The notes under the pieces: generated by a model
What the model was told of the DNA's origin: nothing
What the model saw: the letters and a program-made list of their open reading frames with translations, nothing else
Databases searched by the model: none
Origin: Candidatus Accumulibacter sp. 66-26
GTDB taxonomy: Bacteria; Pseudomonadota; Gammaproteobacteria; Burkholderiales; Rhodocyclaceae
Reading direction: 5' to 3'
Length of the DNA stretch: 64,000 bases
NCBI GenBank assembly: GCA_001897745.1
Contig: MKUH01000014.1
Coordinates: 97,405 to 161,404, forward strand
Made by a program: the position numbers and the translations under genes
Shown: positions 53,635-62,204 of the stretch, one piece after another
How the letters are laid out: each line of letters opens with the position of its first letter
Numbering within the stretch: position 1 is the first letter of the stretch

Positions 53635-54464
53635 GTCTGCCGCCGCAGCATGCCGGTTTCGTCTACGCGGCGCAGGGCGGCCAGTTCCTCCGTGCTCGGC
53701 GCCGGGAGCACATGCGCGTCGGGCGCGACCTTGAGCGCCCAGCCGGTGCTGGCCAGGACTTCGTCGATACTGGCGAACGGGAACCAGCCGGCGAGTTCGA
53801 ATTCCTTCGTTTCCGGATGCGGGCGCAGGATGCCCAGCGTCGTGACGATGGCCGACGGGCCGCCGCCGACGAAGCCGTAGCGTTCGCGCGCGTCGCCGCC
53901 GTCGAGATAGCCGGGGGAGGAGATGTAATCGACCTGCTCGACGAAGCGCTTCTTCTCGTGGCTGACCATGATCACGACGCGTTTCGCGCCGCTGGCGATA
54001 TCGTTGGCGCCGCCGGCGCCGGTCAGGCGGGTCTTCGGCGGCGTGTATTCGTTGCCGATGGCGCGGCCCCAGATGCCGGTGGTGTTCACGTTGCCGAACT
54101 TGTCGACCTGCGCGGCGCCGATCAGGCCGACGTCGCAGCGTCCGGAGGCGACCAGGCAGCCGAGCGCGTCGAGCGCGCTGGTGAAGCTCACCGCGTTGGC
54201 CGAGATGCGGTTGCACTCGATGCCCCAGGGCAGGCCGCCGATCGGCGTCGAGCCGTAGACGCCGCCTTCGGTCATGGCGCGCACGTTCGGCGCGTGGCAG
54301 GCCTGCGCGAAGTAGCCGGCGAGCATCGAGAGGCCGACGCCGAAGATCGCCAGTTCGCCGTCGCGGATTTCGCGGCCGGCGGCGACGGCCATCATTTCCT
54401 GCCGCGTGCAGGGCAGGGGCGGCGTTTCCGCGCGGCGGGCGATGATTTCTGCGCTGGCGCTCAT
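53631..54464 (-). CDS. CoA-transferase, beta subunit (GctB-like)
   Basis: 277 residues, family 1 CoA-transferase small-type subunit. AIFGVGLSMLAGYFAQACHAPNVRAMTEGGVYGS (~40-75) carries the Glu (MTEGG) at the place of the GctB catalytic glutamate. LIGAAQVDKFGNVNTTGIWG and LTGAGGANDIASGAKRVVIMVSHEKKRFVEQVDYISSPGYLDGG are typical. Forms a heteromer with the alpha subunit encoded directly upstream (ATGA overlap). The acyl substrate is unknown; the IpdAB (ring-opening hydrolase) branch shares this architecture and is an alternative. Confidence 0.85.
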
Positions 54465-55474
54465 GCGGCCTTCCTTTCCTGTGCGCCGTGTTTTGCGTTG
54501 GCGGCGAGCAGCGCCTCGACCTCGGCGCGCGGCTTGATCCACTGGCGATAGGGGTCGAGCAGGAAGCGCGTCGGGCCGTTGTCCAGCCGTTCGATGAGTT
54601 CCGGGCCGATCAGCGCCAGGTAGTCGTCAAGGTCGGTATAGTCGTGCACGAACTGTTCGAGATAGCGCGCCGTGCCTTCCTCGCTCGCCAGCCATTCGTT
54701 CATCAGGCGCATGTGCGCCTCGTCGGCGTCGTGCACGCCGGGCGAGGCCTGCGGCCAGGCCGAATACGGCCACCACACGACGGCCTCGACGACGATGCCG
54801 GGGATGCGCACGAGGTTGGGGTACTGGCGCATGCAGGCGGTATCGACGATGTGGTCGGCGATCAGCACGACCTTCTTCGCCGCCCGCGACAGCTCGAAGC
54901 GGCTCCATTCGGTGCCGATCATGATCGCGTTGCCTTCGACGTCGGCCAGCGTCACGTGGATCGCCGCGAGGTCCGGCGCGAGCGGCGAGAAAGCGCCGAG
55001 CGTGCGCCCGGAAAACGGATCGGTGATCTGCGGAATCTTGCCGGCCGCGCCTTGCGGCGCGAAGCCGCTGCGTCGGGCGATGTCGGAACCGATGTTGACG
55101 GTGGCCGGGACGAAGGGCCAGTTGAGCGCGCCGCCGAGCAGGCGCAGCGCCATGGCGAGATTGGAATAGTCCTCGAGCGCCAGCGTGCCGCGTTCGACGG
55201 CGCGGCGCAGGCCGTTCGCGAAGCCGAAGCCTTCGAGGCCGGTAAAGCCGCATTCGGCCTTGTCGACGGCGCCGGCGGCGGCCAGCAGGTTGAGCTGCTG
55301 CGTGTTGCAATGAAAGACGCCGTGCAGGTTCTTGCGGCCCTGGCGCAGCAGTTCGCGGCCGAAGGCGACGGCGTCGGCTCCGACCGGCAGGCCGGCGCCG
55401 CTGGCGTACTGGATGCCGTCGGCGGCGTAGCGGCGCGCGGCTTCGGGCAGGGAAAGGAGTTTGTTGAGGCGCAT
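54461..55474 (-). CDS. CoA-transferase, alpha subunit (GctA-like)
   Basis: 337 residues. N-terminal MRLNKLLSLPEAARRYAADGIQYASGAGLPVGADAVAFGRELLRQ replaces the GGxG-type loop of GctA; later FGFANGLRRAVE and AIHVTLADVEGNAIMIG resemble the family. It pairs with the beta subunit. It lies 12 bases after the thioredoxin-SCO gene and belongs to the transport operon that starts at 59412, so it may activate the imported acid as a CoA ester (inferred). Confidence 0.84.
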   Translation of the reverse strand: MRLNKLLSLPEAARRYAADGIQYASGAGLPVGADAVAFGRELLRQGRKNLHGVFHCNTQQLNLLAAAGAVDKAECGFTGLEGFGFANGLRRAVERGTLALEDYSNLAMALRLLGGALNWPFVPATVNIGSDIARRSGFAPQGAAGKIPQITDPFSGRTLGAFSPLAPDLAAIHVTLADVEGNAIMIGTEWSRFELSRAAKKVVLIADHIVDTACMRQYPNLVRIPGIVVEAVVWWPYSAWPQASPGVHDADEAHMRLMNEWLASEEGTARYLEQFVHDYTDLDDYLALIGPELIERLDNGPTRFLLDPYRQWIKPRAEVEALLAANAKHGAQERKAA

Positions 55475-55486
55475 GGGTGTGGGCGT

Positions 55487-56719
55487 TCAGTGGTGGGCGG
55501 CCTGGCCGGGTTGGTCAAGCAGGTTCGTCGGGTCGGCGCGAGTCGTTCGAATCGTTTGCCGCGTATGAAGCGCCTCGCGTTGCGGGCCGGAGGCGGCGCG
55601 GCCCTCCGCCGCCAGCGTCCGCAGGTCGGCGGCGAGCAGGTCGAGCGGCTGCCCGTAGGGCGAGACGCCGCGCAGGCGGCCGCGGCGGTCGAAGAGGAAA
55701 ACGCCGGCCGTGTGGTCCAGCGTGTAGCCCTGGCTCGGCGAAGGCTGCCGTTCGGCGACCAGCGCGAAGCGCCGGATGAAGTCTTCCGTCTGCCGGGCGT
55801 TGCCGCGCAGGGCGAGGAAGACCGGGCCGGCGGCGGGGCGGAAGGCGGCGACGTAGGGTGCGAGCACCTGCGGCGTGTCGCGTTCCGGGTCGAGCGTGGC
55901 GAACAGTACCTGCACCGTGCCGGCGGCGTCGCCCAGCGCGTCGACCGCGGCCTGCAGCTCGGCCAGCGTCGTCGGGCAGACGTCGGGGCACTGCGTGTAG
56001 CCGACGGCGAGCGCGACGTTCCTGCCGCGAAAATCGGCCAGCCGGCGCAGGCGGCCGTGCTGGTCGGCGAGCGCGAAATCGGGCGCCTGGCGCGCGAGCG
56101 GGCTGGACGCGGCGTGCAGGGCGCCGCCGCTGCGCTGGCGATACTCGGCGAAAGGTTGGGCGTCGTAGGCCGCCTCGGCGACGAAGCGCCCGAGGCTGAC
56201 GAAATCGGCCGGGGCGGGCAGGGCGCCGACGTGGCGGTAGCGCAGCCCGCCGTCGCGCTCGAAGAAGGCGAAGGCCGGCGTGCCGGCGATGCGCAGGCGT
56301 TCGGCGAGCGCTTGCGGCGTGCGGCGGCGGCCGTCGGTGTCGACGAGTTCGGCGCCGGATGCGAGGTCCACGCGCAGCGTGCGGTAGCGGCGACCGAAGT
56401 CGCGCTCGGCGCGCGCGTCGGAAAAGACGTGCCGCTTCATGTCGCGGCAGCCGCTGCAGTCGGGCAGTTCGAAGTAGACGGCGAGGCCGCGCTTCTCGCG
56501 TGCGGCGCTTTTCAGTTCGGCGGCAAGATCGACGGCGTCGGCCGAAAAAAGGGCGGCGGCCGCCGGACCCGCTGCCCCCAACAGCAGGGCCGCGACGACC
56601 GCCGCGCCAAAGCGCGCGCTGCCGGACGGCAGGCGACGGAGGAGTCGAAAGAATCGAAGGAGTCGGACGCCGCGCGTCGATGCGGGCGCGGCGCCGGGGC
56701 GGCGGGAACTGAGTAACAC
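55487..56719 (-). CDS. Thioredoxin-like/SCO1 fusion protein
   Basis: 410 residues from a GTG after GGGAA. A basic leader and a hydrophobic signal or anchor (~36-57) are followed by a thioredoxin-like domain (~60-185) with CSGC (Cys88, Cys91) and cis-Pro in GTPAF (148). A SCO1/SenC domain (~205-375) has the copper ligands Cys244 and Cys248 in CPDVC and His336 in TLDH. Periplasmic. SCO proteins deliver copper to cytochrome oxidase or act as thiol reductases; fusion to a SoxW/DsbD-like thioredoxin is unusual. It lies within an ABC transporter/CoA-transferase operon. Confidence 0.85.
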   Translation of the reverse strand: MLLSSRRPGAAPASTRGVRLLRFFRLLRRLPSGSARFGAAVVAALLLGAAGPAAAALFSADAVDLAAELKSAAREKRGLAVYFELPDCSGCRDMKRHVFSDARAERDFGRRYRTLRVDLASGAELVDTDGRRRTPQALAERLRIAGTPAFAFFERDGGLRYRHVGALPAPADFVSLGRFVAEAAYDAQPFAEYRQRSGGALHAASSPLARQAPDFALADQHGRLRRLADFRGRNVALAVGYTQCPDVCPTTLAELQAAVDALGDAAGTVQVLFATLDPERDTPQVLAPYVAAFRPAAGPVFLALRGNARQTEDFIRRFALVAERQPSPSQGYTLDHTAGVFLFDRRGRLRGVSPYGQPLDLLAADLRTLAAEGRAASGPQREALHTRQTIRTTRADPTNLLDQPGQAAHH

Positions 56720-56730
56720 GGCGTTCCCGC

Positions 56731-57555
56731 TCAGCGCAGCCAGAACAGCGCCCGCCGGCGCAGGGCGTCGAGGCCGCTCATGGCGAGCCAGGTGACGACG
56801 CCGGTGTACAGGATGCCGGCGACCATGCGCGGGTAGTCCGCGAAGTCGGCGTAGTACTGCACGAAGCGCCCGAGGCCGGCGTTGGCGCCGAACAGTTCGG
56901 CGACGGTGAGCAGGATGAAGGAGAAGGCGAGGCCGACGGCCATGCCCGAGAAGATGTGCGGCAGGCTGGCCGGGAAGATCACCTTGACCAGCGTTTCGAG
57001 GCGCGAGAAGCCGAGCACGCGGGCGTTGTCGCGGTGCCGTCCCTCGACGGCCTGGGCGCCCGCCGCGGCGTTCTGGAAGATCGGCCAGAAGGCGCCGATG
57101 AAGACGACGAAGGCGGCCGACAGGTGGAAGGTCGGCAGCACGGCGATGGCGTAGGGGATGTAGACGGTCGGCGGCACCGGACCGACGACCTTGGCAAAGG
57201 GGAAGAAGGCGCGCCCGAGGCTCGGAACGACGCCGGCCAGAAGACCGAGCGCGACGCCTGCGGCGACCGCCAGCCCGTAGCCCGGGAGCAGGATGAGGAC
57301 CGACGAGACGGTGCCGGCCCACAGCTCGGGCAGCGATTCGGCGAGGGCGGCGGCGACGCTGGCCGGCGCCGGCAGCAGCGGGTTGGTCGTCTGGTCGATG
57401 AACTGCGAGGCGATCTGCCAGGCGAGCAGCAGGGCGCCCCAGAGGGCGAGCGCTTCCCACGCCGGCAGGCGGCTGGGGCGGCGCCGGCGAGGTTTGCGGG
57501 CCGCGCCGGGGGCGGCGCTCCCGGCGAGGGGGACGGTTTTGGTCATGGTGGACAC
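56731..57555 (-). CDS. SsuC/TauC-type ABC transporter permease
   Basis: 274 residues, ~6 helices after a basic N-terminal tail. BPD_transp_1 domain with GPVPPTVYIPYAIAVLPTFH (~125) and the coupling loop NARVLGFSRLETLVKVIFPASLPHIFSGMAVGLAFSFILLTVAEL (~180-225). I choose the GTG at 57555, six bases after GGAG; the ATG at 57546 and a GTG at 57570 are alternatives. Works with the ATPase and binding protein upstream. 22 bases from the ATPase gene. Confidence 0.9.
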   Translation of the reverse strand: MSTMTKTVPLAGSAAPGAARKPRRRRPSRLPAWEALALWGALLLAWQIASQFIDQTTNPLLPAPASVAAALAESLPELWAGTVSSVLILLPGYGLAVAAGVALGLLAGVVPSLGRAFFPFAKVVGPVPPTVYIPYAIAVLPTFHLSAAFVVFIGAFWPIFQNAAAGAQAVEGRHRDNARVLGFSRLETLVKVIFPASLPHIFSGMAVGLAFSFILLTVAELFGANAGLGRFVQYYADFADYPRMVAGILYTGVVTWLAMSGLDALRRRALFWLR

Positions 57556-57577
57556 GGGGGACTCCTTCACGTTTGCG

Positions 57578-58387
57578 TCAGGCGGCGGCGAGGCCGGTCA
57601 GCACGTCGGCGTCGAGCCGTTCGGCGATGTCCTCGCGCAGCAGGTGGAACGCTTCCGAGGCGAACAGCTCGGCGCGCCGGCGCGGCCGGGCGAAGGGCAC
57701 GGCGACCTCGGCCAGCAGGCGGCCGGGCGAGGCGCCGAGGACGGCGACGCGGTCGCCGAGGTAGAGCGCCTCGTCGACGTCGTGCGTCACGAAGACGATG
57801 GTGCGGCGCGGGCTGGTGCTCTGCCAGACTTCGAGCAGCAGGTCCTGCAGCTTGCCGCGGTTGATCGGGTCGAGCGCGCCGAAGGGCTCGTCCATCAGCA
57901 GCACCGGCGCTTCGAGCGCCAGCGCGCGGGCGATGGCGGCGCGCTGCTGCATGCCGCCGGAGAGCTGGAAGGGATACTTGCCCGCGGCGTCGGCGAGGCC
58001 GACGCGCCCGAGGTAGGCGCGCGCCTTTTCCCGTCGCGCCCCGCGCGCGAGGCCCGGGTGCGCCTTGGCGACGGCCAGCGCGACGTTGTCCTGCACGCTC
58101 AGCCACGGGAACAGCGAGTAGTTCTGGAAGACGACGGCGCGGTCGATGCCGGGGCCGGCGATGTTCACGCCCTTCCAGGCGAGCCGTCCGTCGCCCGGCG
58201 TTTCGAGGCCGGCGATCAGGCGCAGCAGGGTCGATTTGCCCGAGCCGCTCGGTCCGAGCAGGGTGAGGAAGCGCCCCTCGGGCACTTCCAGCGTGACGCG
58301 GCGCAGGATGATCTCCCCTTCGCCGTAGGCGAAGGAAACGTTGTCGATTGCCAGTCCGGCGCTGGCGTTGCGTGCCTGGGCGCTCAT
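57578..58387 (-). CDS. SsuB/TauB-type ABC transporter ATPase
   Basis: 269 residues. Walker A GPSGSGKST (~45), Q-loop VFQNYSLFPW (~88), signature LSGGMQQRAAIARAL (~142), Walker B VLLMDEPFGALDPIN (~162), switch His THDVDEALYLGD (~200). ATGA overlap with the binding-protein stop. Similar to but distinct from the ATPase at 41866. Confidence 0.94.
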   Translation of the reverse strand: MSAQARNASAGLAIDNVSFAYGEGEIILRRVTLEVPEGRFLTLLGPSGSGKSTLLRLIAGLETPGDGRLAWKGVNIAGPGIDRAVVFQNYSLFPWLSVQDNVALAVAKAHPGLARGARREKARAYLGRVGLADAAGKYPFQLSGGMQQRAAIARALALEAPVLLMDEPFGALDPINRGKLQDLLLEVWQSTSPRRTIVFVTHDVDEALYLGDRVAVLGASPGRLLAEVAVPFARPRRRAELFASEAFHLLREDIAERLDADVLTGLAAA

Positions 58388-59412
58388 AGCGTGTCGCGTT
58401 CCTTGAACTGCTTCAGGCGGGCTTGCCAGAACGGGTCCTTGGGGTTTTCGCGGGCCAGCGATTCGAGCGCGTTCCTGTACAGCGAGAGTTCGAAGATCGG
58501 TTCGAGCGGGCGCTTGCCCTCGACGAACTCGGAGCCGATCATCGACAGCCAGAATTTCTGCACGCCCTTCACGTTGGGGTCGCTGCTCTGGTCGAGGTTG
58601 GGCGAGTAGTAGCCCTGTTCGAGGATGGCGCGGTCGAGCTTGATGTACTTGGCGATCGCGTCGATCGTTTCCTTGCGGTGCTCGCCGGCGTACTTCTCGG
58701 CCTGCAGCACGGCGCGCAGGAAGCGTTCGAGCACGGCAGCGTCCTTCAGCTTGGCGCCGCTGACGATGACGCGGCAGCAAGGATGGCTGGGCGAGAGTTC
58801 GCCGGAGCGGACGACGATCTTCAGGCCCTGCTGCTCGGCGCGGATGTCGTGCGGCCCCCAGACCAGACCGGCGTCGACCTGGCCGGATTTCACCGCCTCG
58901 ATCACGGCCGGCGGATTCTTCAGTTCGAAGATCTTGAGGTCGTTCTTCCAGCTGATCTTCGCGTCCTTCAGCGCGCCGCGCAGCACGGCGTCGCCCGAGG
59001 CGAGGCGCACGGTGGCGACCTTCCTGCCCTTGAGGTCCTCGATGCCGCGGATCGTTCCGGCCAGTTCGGGCTTGACGACGAGCGCCGCGTCCTGGCCCAT
59101 GATGCCGCCGATGATCTTGATGTCCGAGCCCTTCGAGTAGAAGAGCAGGGGCGCCGTGGTGCCGAAGGTGCCGACGTCGAGCTTGCCGGCGATCACCGCG
59201 TTGATGCCGTCGGCCGAGTTCTGGAATTCGACCAGTTCGACGTCGAGGCCTTCCTTCTTGAACAGGCCCTGTTCCTGCGCGACGAAATACTTGGCGTGGC
59301 CGGTCACCGGCAGATAGCCGACCTTGAGCGATTCGGCCGAGGCGTGGCCGGCGGTGCCGGCCAGCAGGATGCCGGCGGCGATCAGTTTGACGATGGGGGC
59401 GGGCAGCTTCAT
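58384..59412 (-). CDS. TauA/SsuA-like ABC transporter substrate-binding protein
   Basis: 342 residues, normal length for the family. Signal peptide with cleavage after ASA (~26). LKVGYLPVTGHAKYFVAQEQGLFKKEGLDVELVEFQNSADGINAVIAGKLDVGTFGTTAPLLFYSKG (~29-95) is the classic NitT/TauT fold start; the CC pair in SHPCCRVI (~215) is unusual. Ligand not readable: sulfonates, nitrate-like anions or aromatic acids use this family. First gene of a seven-gene minus-strand unit reaching 53374. Confidence 0.9.
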   Translation of the reverse strand: MKLPAPIVKLIAAGILLAGTAGHASAESLKVGYLPVTGHAKYFVAQEQGLFKKEGLDVELVEFQNSADGINAVIAGKLDVGTFGTTAPLLFYSKGSDIKIIGGIMGQDAALVVKPELAGTIRGIEDLKGRKVATVRLASGDAVLRGALKDAKISWKNDLKIFELKNPPAVIEAVKSGQVDAGLVWGPHDIRAEQQGLKIVVRSGELSPSHPCCRVIVSGAKLKDAAVLERFLRAVLQAEKYAGEHRKETIDAIAKYIKLDRAILEQGYYSPNLDQSSDPNVKGVQKFWLSMIGSEFVEGKRPLEPIFELSLYRNALESLARENPKDPFWQARLKQFKERDTL

Positions 59413-59712
59413 GCGCTTCTCCAGTGTTTTAAACGATTCGGAAATCGGGATCGAGGGACGAGGCGAGGCGGTCGCCGTCGCTTGTTGCGTCGCAATATAG
59501 CGAGGCGGCCGACGGGCGCGAACGAAGATGTTTTTCTTTCGATATATCGAATTGCAGAGGTGCGCCTGGGCGCCGGCGCGGTCGCCGCTTATGCCGGATC
59601 GGCATATGAAAATCAGGAGAAATTCGTTCGGATCGCCGGCGCCCGCCGCTACGATGGCCTCGCCTGAAGGGACGCACTGGCGCGCTCCCCGGTCCTTGCG
59701 AAGGAGAGAGTC
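59413..59712. promoter_or_regulatory. Divergent regulatory region with palindromes
   Basis: 300 bases between the transporter operon and the rhodanese gene, less GC-rich than the flanks. It contains the perfect 14-bp palindrome TTCGATATATCGAA (59538-59551), CGAACGAAGA just before it, TTGCGTCGCAA near 59483, and ATGCC-N5-GGCAT near 59590. No gene. The palindromes are likely operators controlling both directions. Confidence 0.5.
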
Positions 59713-60234
59713 ATGAGTGCAGTCCTTGCCGAAACCGGCGCAATCAATGACGGCGCGGATGTCGTCGAGTTGGCCGAGCAGCGCGTGTTCGACCGCGTCG
59801 CCCAGATCGTCCGCCTCGCCGAAACCCGCGCCCGCGAGCGCGGCATCGCCTACCGCGGCCTGCTCGCGCCGGAGGAAGCATGGACGCTGGTGCAGGAACA
59901 TCCGTCGGCGAAGCTGATCGACGTGCGTTCGAGCGAGGAGCTGACGCTGATCGGCCGCGTGCCGGGGGCGCTCGAGATCGAGTGGCGGCAGTATCCCGAG
60001 TGGGAGCTGAATCCTGATTTCCTGGCCGAGGTGAAGGCGCGCGTCGCGCCCGACGACTTCCTGCTGCTGCTCTGCCGCTCCGGCGTCCGCTCGCGCGAAG
60101 CGGCGGAACTGCTGGCGCGCGAAGGTTTCCGCAACGCCTTCAACGTCCTCGAAGGCTTCGAGGGCGACAAGAACGCCGCCAGCCAGCGCATCGTCGCCGG
60201 CTGGAAGGCGCGCGGCCTGCCCTGGTCGCACTGA
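59713..60234 (+). CDS. Rhodanese-domain sulfurtransferase
   Basis: 173 residues, cytosolic. A short helical N-terminus is followed by one rhodanese domain (~48-165): LIDVRSSEELTLIGRVPGALEIEW, and the active-site loop CRSGVRS (Cys ~121) carrying the persulfide. C-terminal FNVLEGFEGDKN and GWKARGLPW are typical for single-domain rhodaneses. It transfers sulfane sulfur; divergent from the TauA-like transport operon, which supports a sulfur theme. GGAGAG precedes the ATG. Confidence 0.91.
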   Translation: MSAVLAETGAINDGADVVELAEQRVFDRVAQIVRLAETRARERGIAYRGLLAPEEAWTLVQEHPSAKLIDVRSSEELTLIGRVPGALEIEWRQYPEWELNPDFLAEVKARVAPDDFLLLLCRSGVRSREAAELLAREGFRNAFNVLEGFEGDKNAASQRIVAGWKARGLPWSH

Positions 60235-60262
60235 GCGGCGGGCGCGGCAAAGGCGGACGGGC

Positions 60263-61123
60263 ATGCCCATCGACGATCTGCTCAGCTACTTCGACCGGTG
60301 GAACGGGCTCCCCGCCGCGCCCGGCCACAATCTCGAATTCGACGATTGCGGCGTTTCCGGCAGCTATCGCGGCCTGCGCCTGTACAGCGTCTTCCAGGCG
60401 CTGTTCGCCGCCGACACGCTGCGGCCCGTGGCGCACGAGGCGCTGCTGCGCGCGCGCGACGAAGCGAACCGCGCGGTGCCGCCGGCCGAGGCCTTCAAGC
60501 GCGCCGTCACGCCGGAGGACGCGGTCTATTTCGACCGCCTGTGCCGCATGGTGCACGCGCTCAACTTCTTCAACCAGAGCGGCGCCGAGGGCGAGCTTTT
60601 CCTCAACGTCAGCGGCCGCCATCTGCTCAGCGTCGGCGGGGGCGGCCACGGGCGGACCTTCGAGACGCTGCTGCAGCATTGCGGGCTGCGGCCGACGCAG
60701 ATCGTGCTGGAAATCCTCGAATCGCGCGTCGACGATCTGCAGCATCTGCAGGAAGCGATAGCCGCCTACCGCCGCCGCGGATTCCGCGTCGCGATCGACG
60801 ATTTCGGCTGCCAGCACTCGAACTTCGACCGCCTCTGGCAGCTGACGCCGGACATCGTCAAGCTCGACCGCTCGCTGATCGTGCAGGCCGTCGCCAACCC
60901 GCGCGCGCGGCGCATCCTGCCCAAGCTCATCGAGATCATCCACGACCTCGGCGCGCAGGCCGTCGTCGAAGGCATCGAGACGCTGGAGCAGCACGCGCTG
61001 GCCTGCGACGCCGGCGCCGATCTACTGCAGGGCTACTACTACGCGAAGCCGTCGGCCGAGGTGGTGTCGCGGCCGGCCGCGCTGGCGCCGTCGTTCGTCC
61101 GCGCGGCGCCGGTCGCCGCCTGA
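60263..61123 (+). CDS. EAL-domain c-di-GMP phosphodiesterase, stand-alone
   Basis: 286 residues, EAL domain only. All key motifs are present: HEALLR (Glu59), LFLNVSG (Asn), VLEILESRV (Glu), AIDDFG (Asp-Asp), DIVKLDRS (Lys), VVEGIET (Glu) and LLQGYYYAKP (Gln). It should hydrolyse c-di-GMP in the cytosol. No sensor domain, so it may be controlled by expression or partners. It follows the rhodanese gene by 28 bases and is likely co-transcribed. The degenerate relative is at 50495. Confidence 0.9.
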   Translation: MPIDDLLSYFDRWNGLPAAPGHNLEFDDCGVSGSYRGLRLYSVFQALFAADTLRPVAHEALLRARDEANRAVPPAEAFKRAVTPEDAVYFDRLCRMVHALNFFNQSGAEGELFLNVSGRHLLSVGGGGHGRTFETLLQHCGLRPTQIVLEILESRVDDLQHLQEAIAAYRRRGFRVAIDDFGCQHSNFDRLWQLTPDIVKLDRSLIVQAVANPRARRILPKLIEIIHDLGAQAVVEGIETLEQHALACDAGADLLQGYYYAKPSAEVVSRPAALAPSFVRAAPVAA

Positions 61124-61179
61124 GGGGCGCGGCGGCGCGTCCGCCGCGCAAGAAACCCGGGATCGCCGCCGCAACCGGC

Positions 61180-61608
61180 TCACTCGGGAGGCTTGCAGCG
61201 CGGCCCCTGGCCCGCCGCGCGCAGATAGGCGATCAGGTCGCGACGTTCGCGCTCGTCCTTGACCCCGTCGTAGCCCATCGACGTTCCCGGCAACGCCTGC
61301 AGCGGCGCCTTGAGAAAGCGGTCGAGGCTGGCCTCGGTCCACACGATCCTCGATCTGCGCATCGCCGGCGAGTAGGGGAAGCCCGGCACGCTGCCGGCGC
61401 GCCGGCCGAGCAGGCCGCAGTGGCGCGGCCCGGTGCGGTCCGCGTCGAGCGCGTGGCAGGCGGCGCAGCGCTCGTAGACGCGGGCGCCGCGCTCGACGGC
61501 GGCATCGGCGCCGCTCGCGGCAGCCGTCCCCGCGCCCTGGCTGGCGAACGCGAGGCCGGCTGCGAGGAGGGCGGCGAGTAGCCCGGCGCGCCGACGGAAG
61601 GCGGGCAT
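61180..61608 (-). CDS. Class I cytochrome c
   Basis: 142 residues. Signal peptide (~1-32), haem motif CAACH (Cys48, Cys51, His52) and the distal Met in GTSMGYDGV (Met111), typical of mono-haem cytochrome c2-like proteins (GPRHCGLLGRRAGSVPGFPYS matches the cytochrome c2 pattern GPxLxGxxGRxxGxxxGFxYS). Periplasmic electron carrier. It is the last gene of a sigma factor/ferritin-like/cytochrome unit, 17 bases after the ferritin-like gene. Confidence 0.9.
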   Translation of the reverse strand: MPAFRRRAGLLAALLAAGLAFASQGAGTAAASGADAAVERGARVYERCAACHALDADRTGPRHCGLLGRRAGSVPGFPYSPAMRRSRIVWTEASLDRFLKAPLQALPGTSMGYDGVKDERERRDLIAYLRAAGQGPRCKPPE

Positions 61609-61625
61609 GGCGGGCCGTCCGCAAA

Positions 61626-62204
61626 TCAGGAAACGAAGGCCTCGGGCACCGGCACGTCGCCCACGGCGTTGCGCAGGATCGCCCAGTGCATGGCTTCGTC
61701 GCCGAGGATGCTGCCGGCCGCCTTCGCCAGATCGCGGTTGCCGAACACCGGGATGGCGCCGAGATAGGCGCTGACCGCGCCTTTTTCGAGGCCGGCGGCG
61801 AAGCGCAGCACGTCGACCTGGGTCTTCAGCGTGTCGACCGGGAAGGCGTACTTGTCCCTGGCCGAGACCGGCTTGCCGCCCAGCTTCGCGATGGTGCCGG
61901 AAAGCAGTTCGGCGTGCTGCTTGTGGTGGCCCTGGAAGGTCAGCGCCAGATCGAGCGCGGGCTTTTGCAGGAGGCCGCTCTCGGCGCCGACCTGATAGGC
62001 GGCGATGGCTTCGAGTTCGGCGCCGAGCGCGGTGTTGAGGATGCGCAGGTCAGATTCGGCGCCGTGGCCGGCCTTGGCGGCGAGGGCGTCGCGGCCGCTC
62101 AGGAGGGCGACGGCGGCACCCGAAAGGAGCAGGCCCGAGTGCGCGATGAAGGCGCGGCGGGGGATGGCGTGGACGATGCTGCCGATGTCGACGGCTGGTT
62201 TCAT
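61626..62204 (-). CDS. Exported ferritin-like domain protein
   Basis: 192 residues. The N-terminus PRRAFIAHSGLLLSGAAVALLSGRDALAA resembles a Tat signal. The mature part is a ferritin-like four-helix domain: LNTALGAELEAIAAYQVG (~57), FQGHHKQHAELLSG (~90), LRFAAGLEKGAVSAYLGAI (~133) and ILGDEAMHWAILRNAVG (~165) supply Glu/His pairs for a di-metal site. Related exported ferritin-like proteins occur next to ECF sigma factors; function unknown. ATG overlaps the sigma factor stop. Confidence 0.83.
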   Translation of the reverse strand: MKPAVDIGSIVHAIPRRAFIAHSGLLLSGAAVALLSGRDALAAKAGHGAESDLRILNTALGAELEAIAAYQVGAESGLLQKPALDLALTFQGHHKQHAELLSGTIAKLGGKPVSARDKYAFPVDTLKTQVDVLRFAAGLEKGAVSAYLGAIPVFGNRDLAKAAGSILGDEAMHWAILRNAVGDVPVPEAFVS

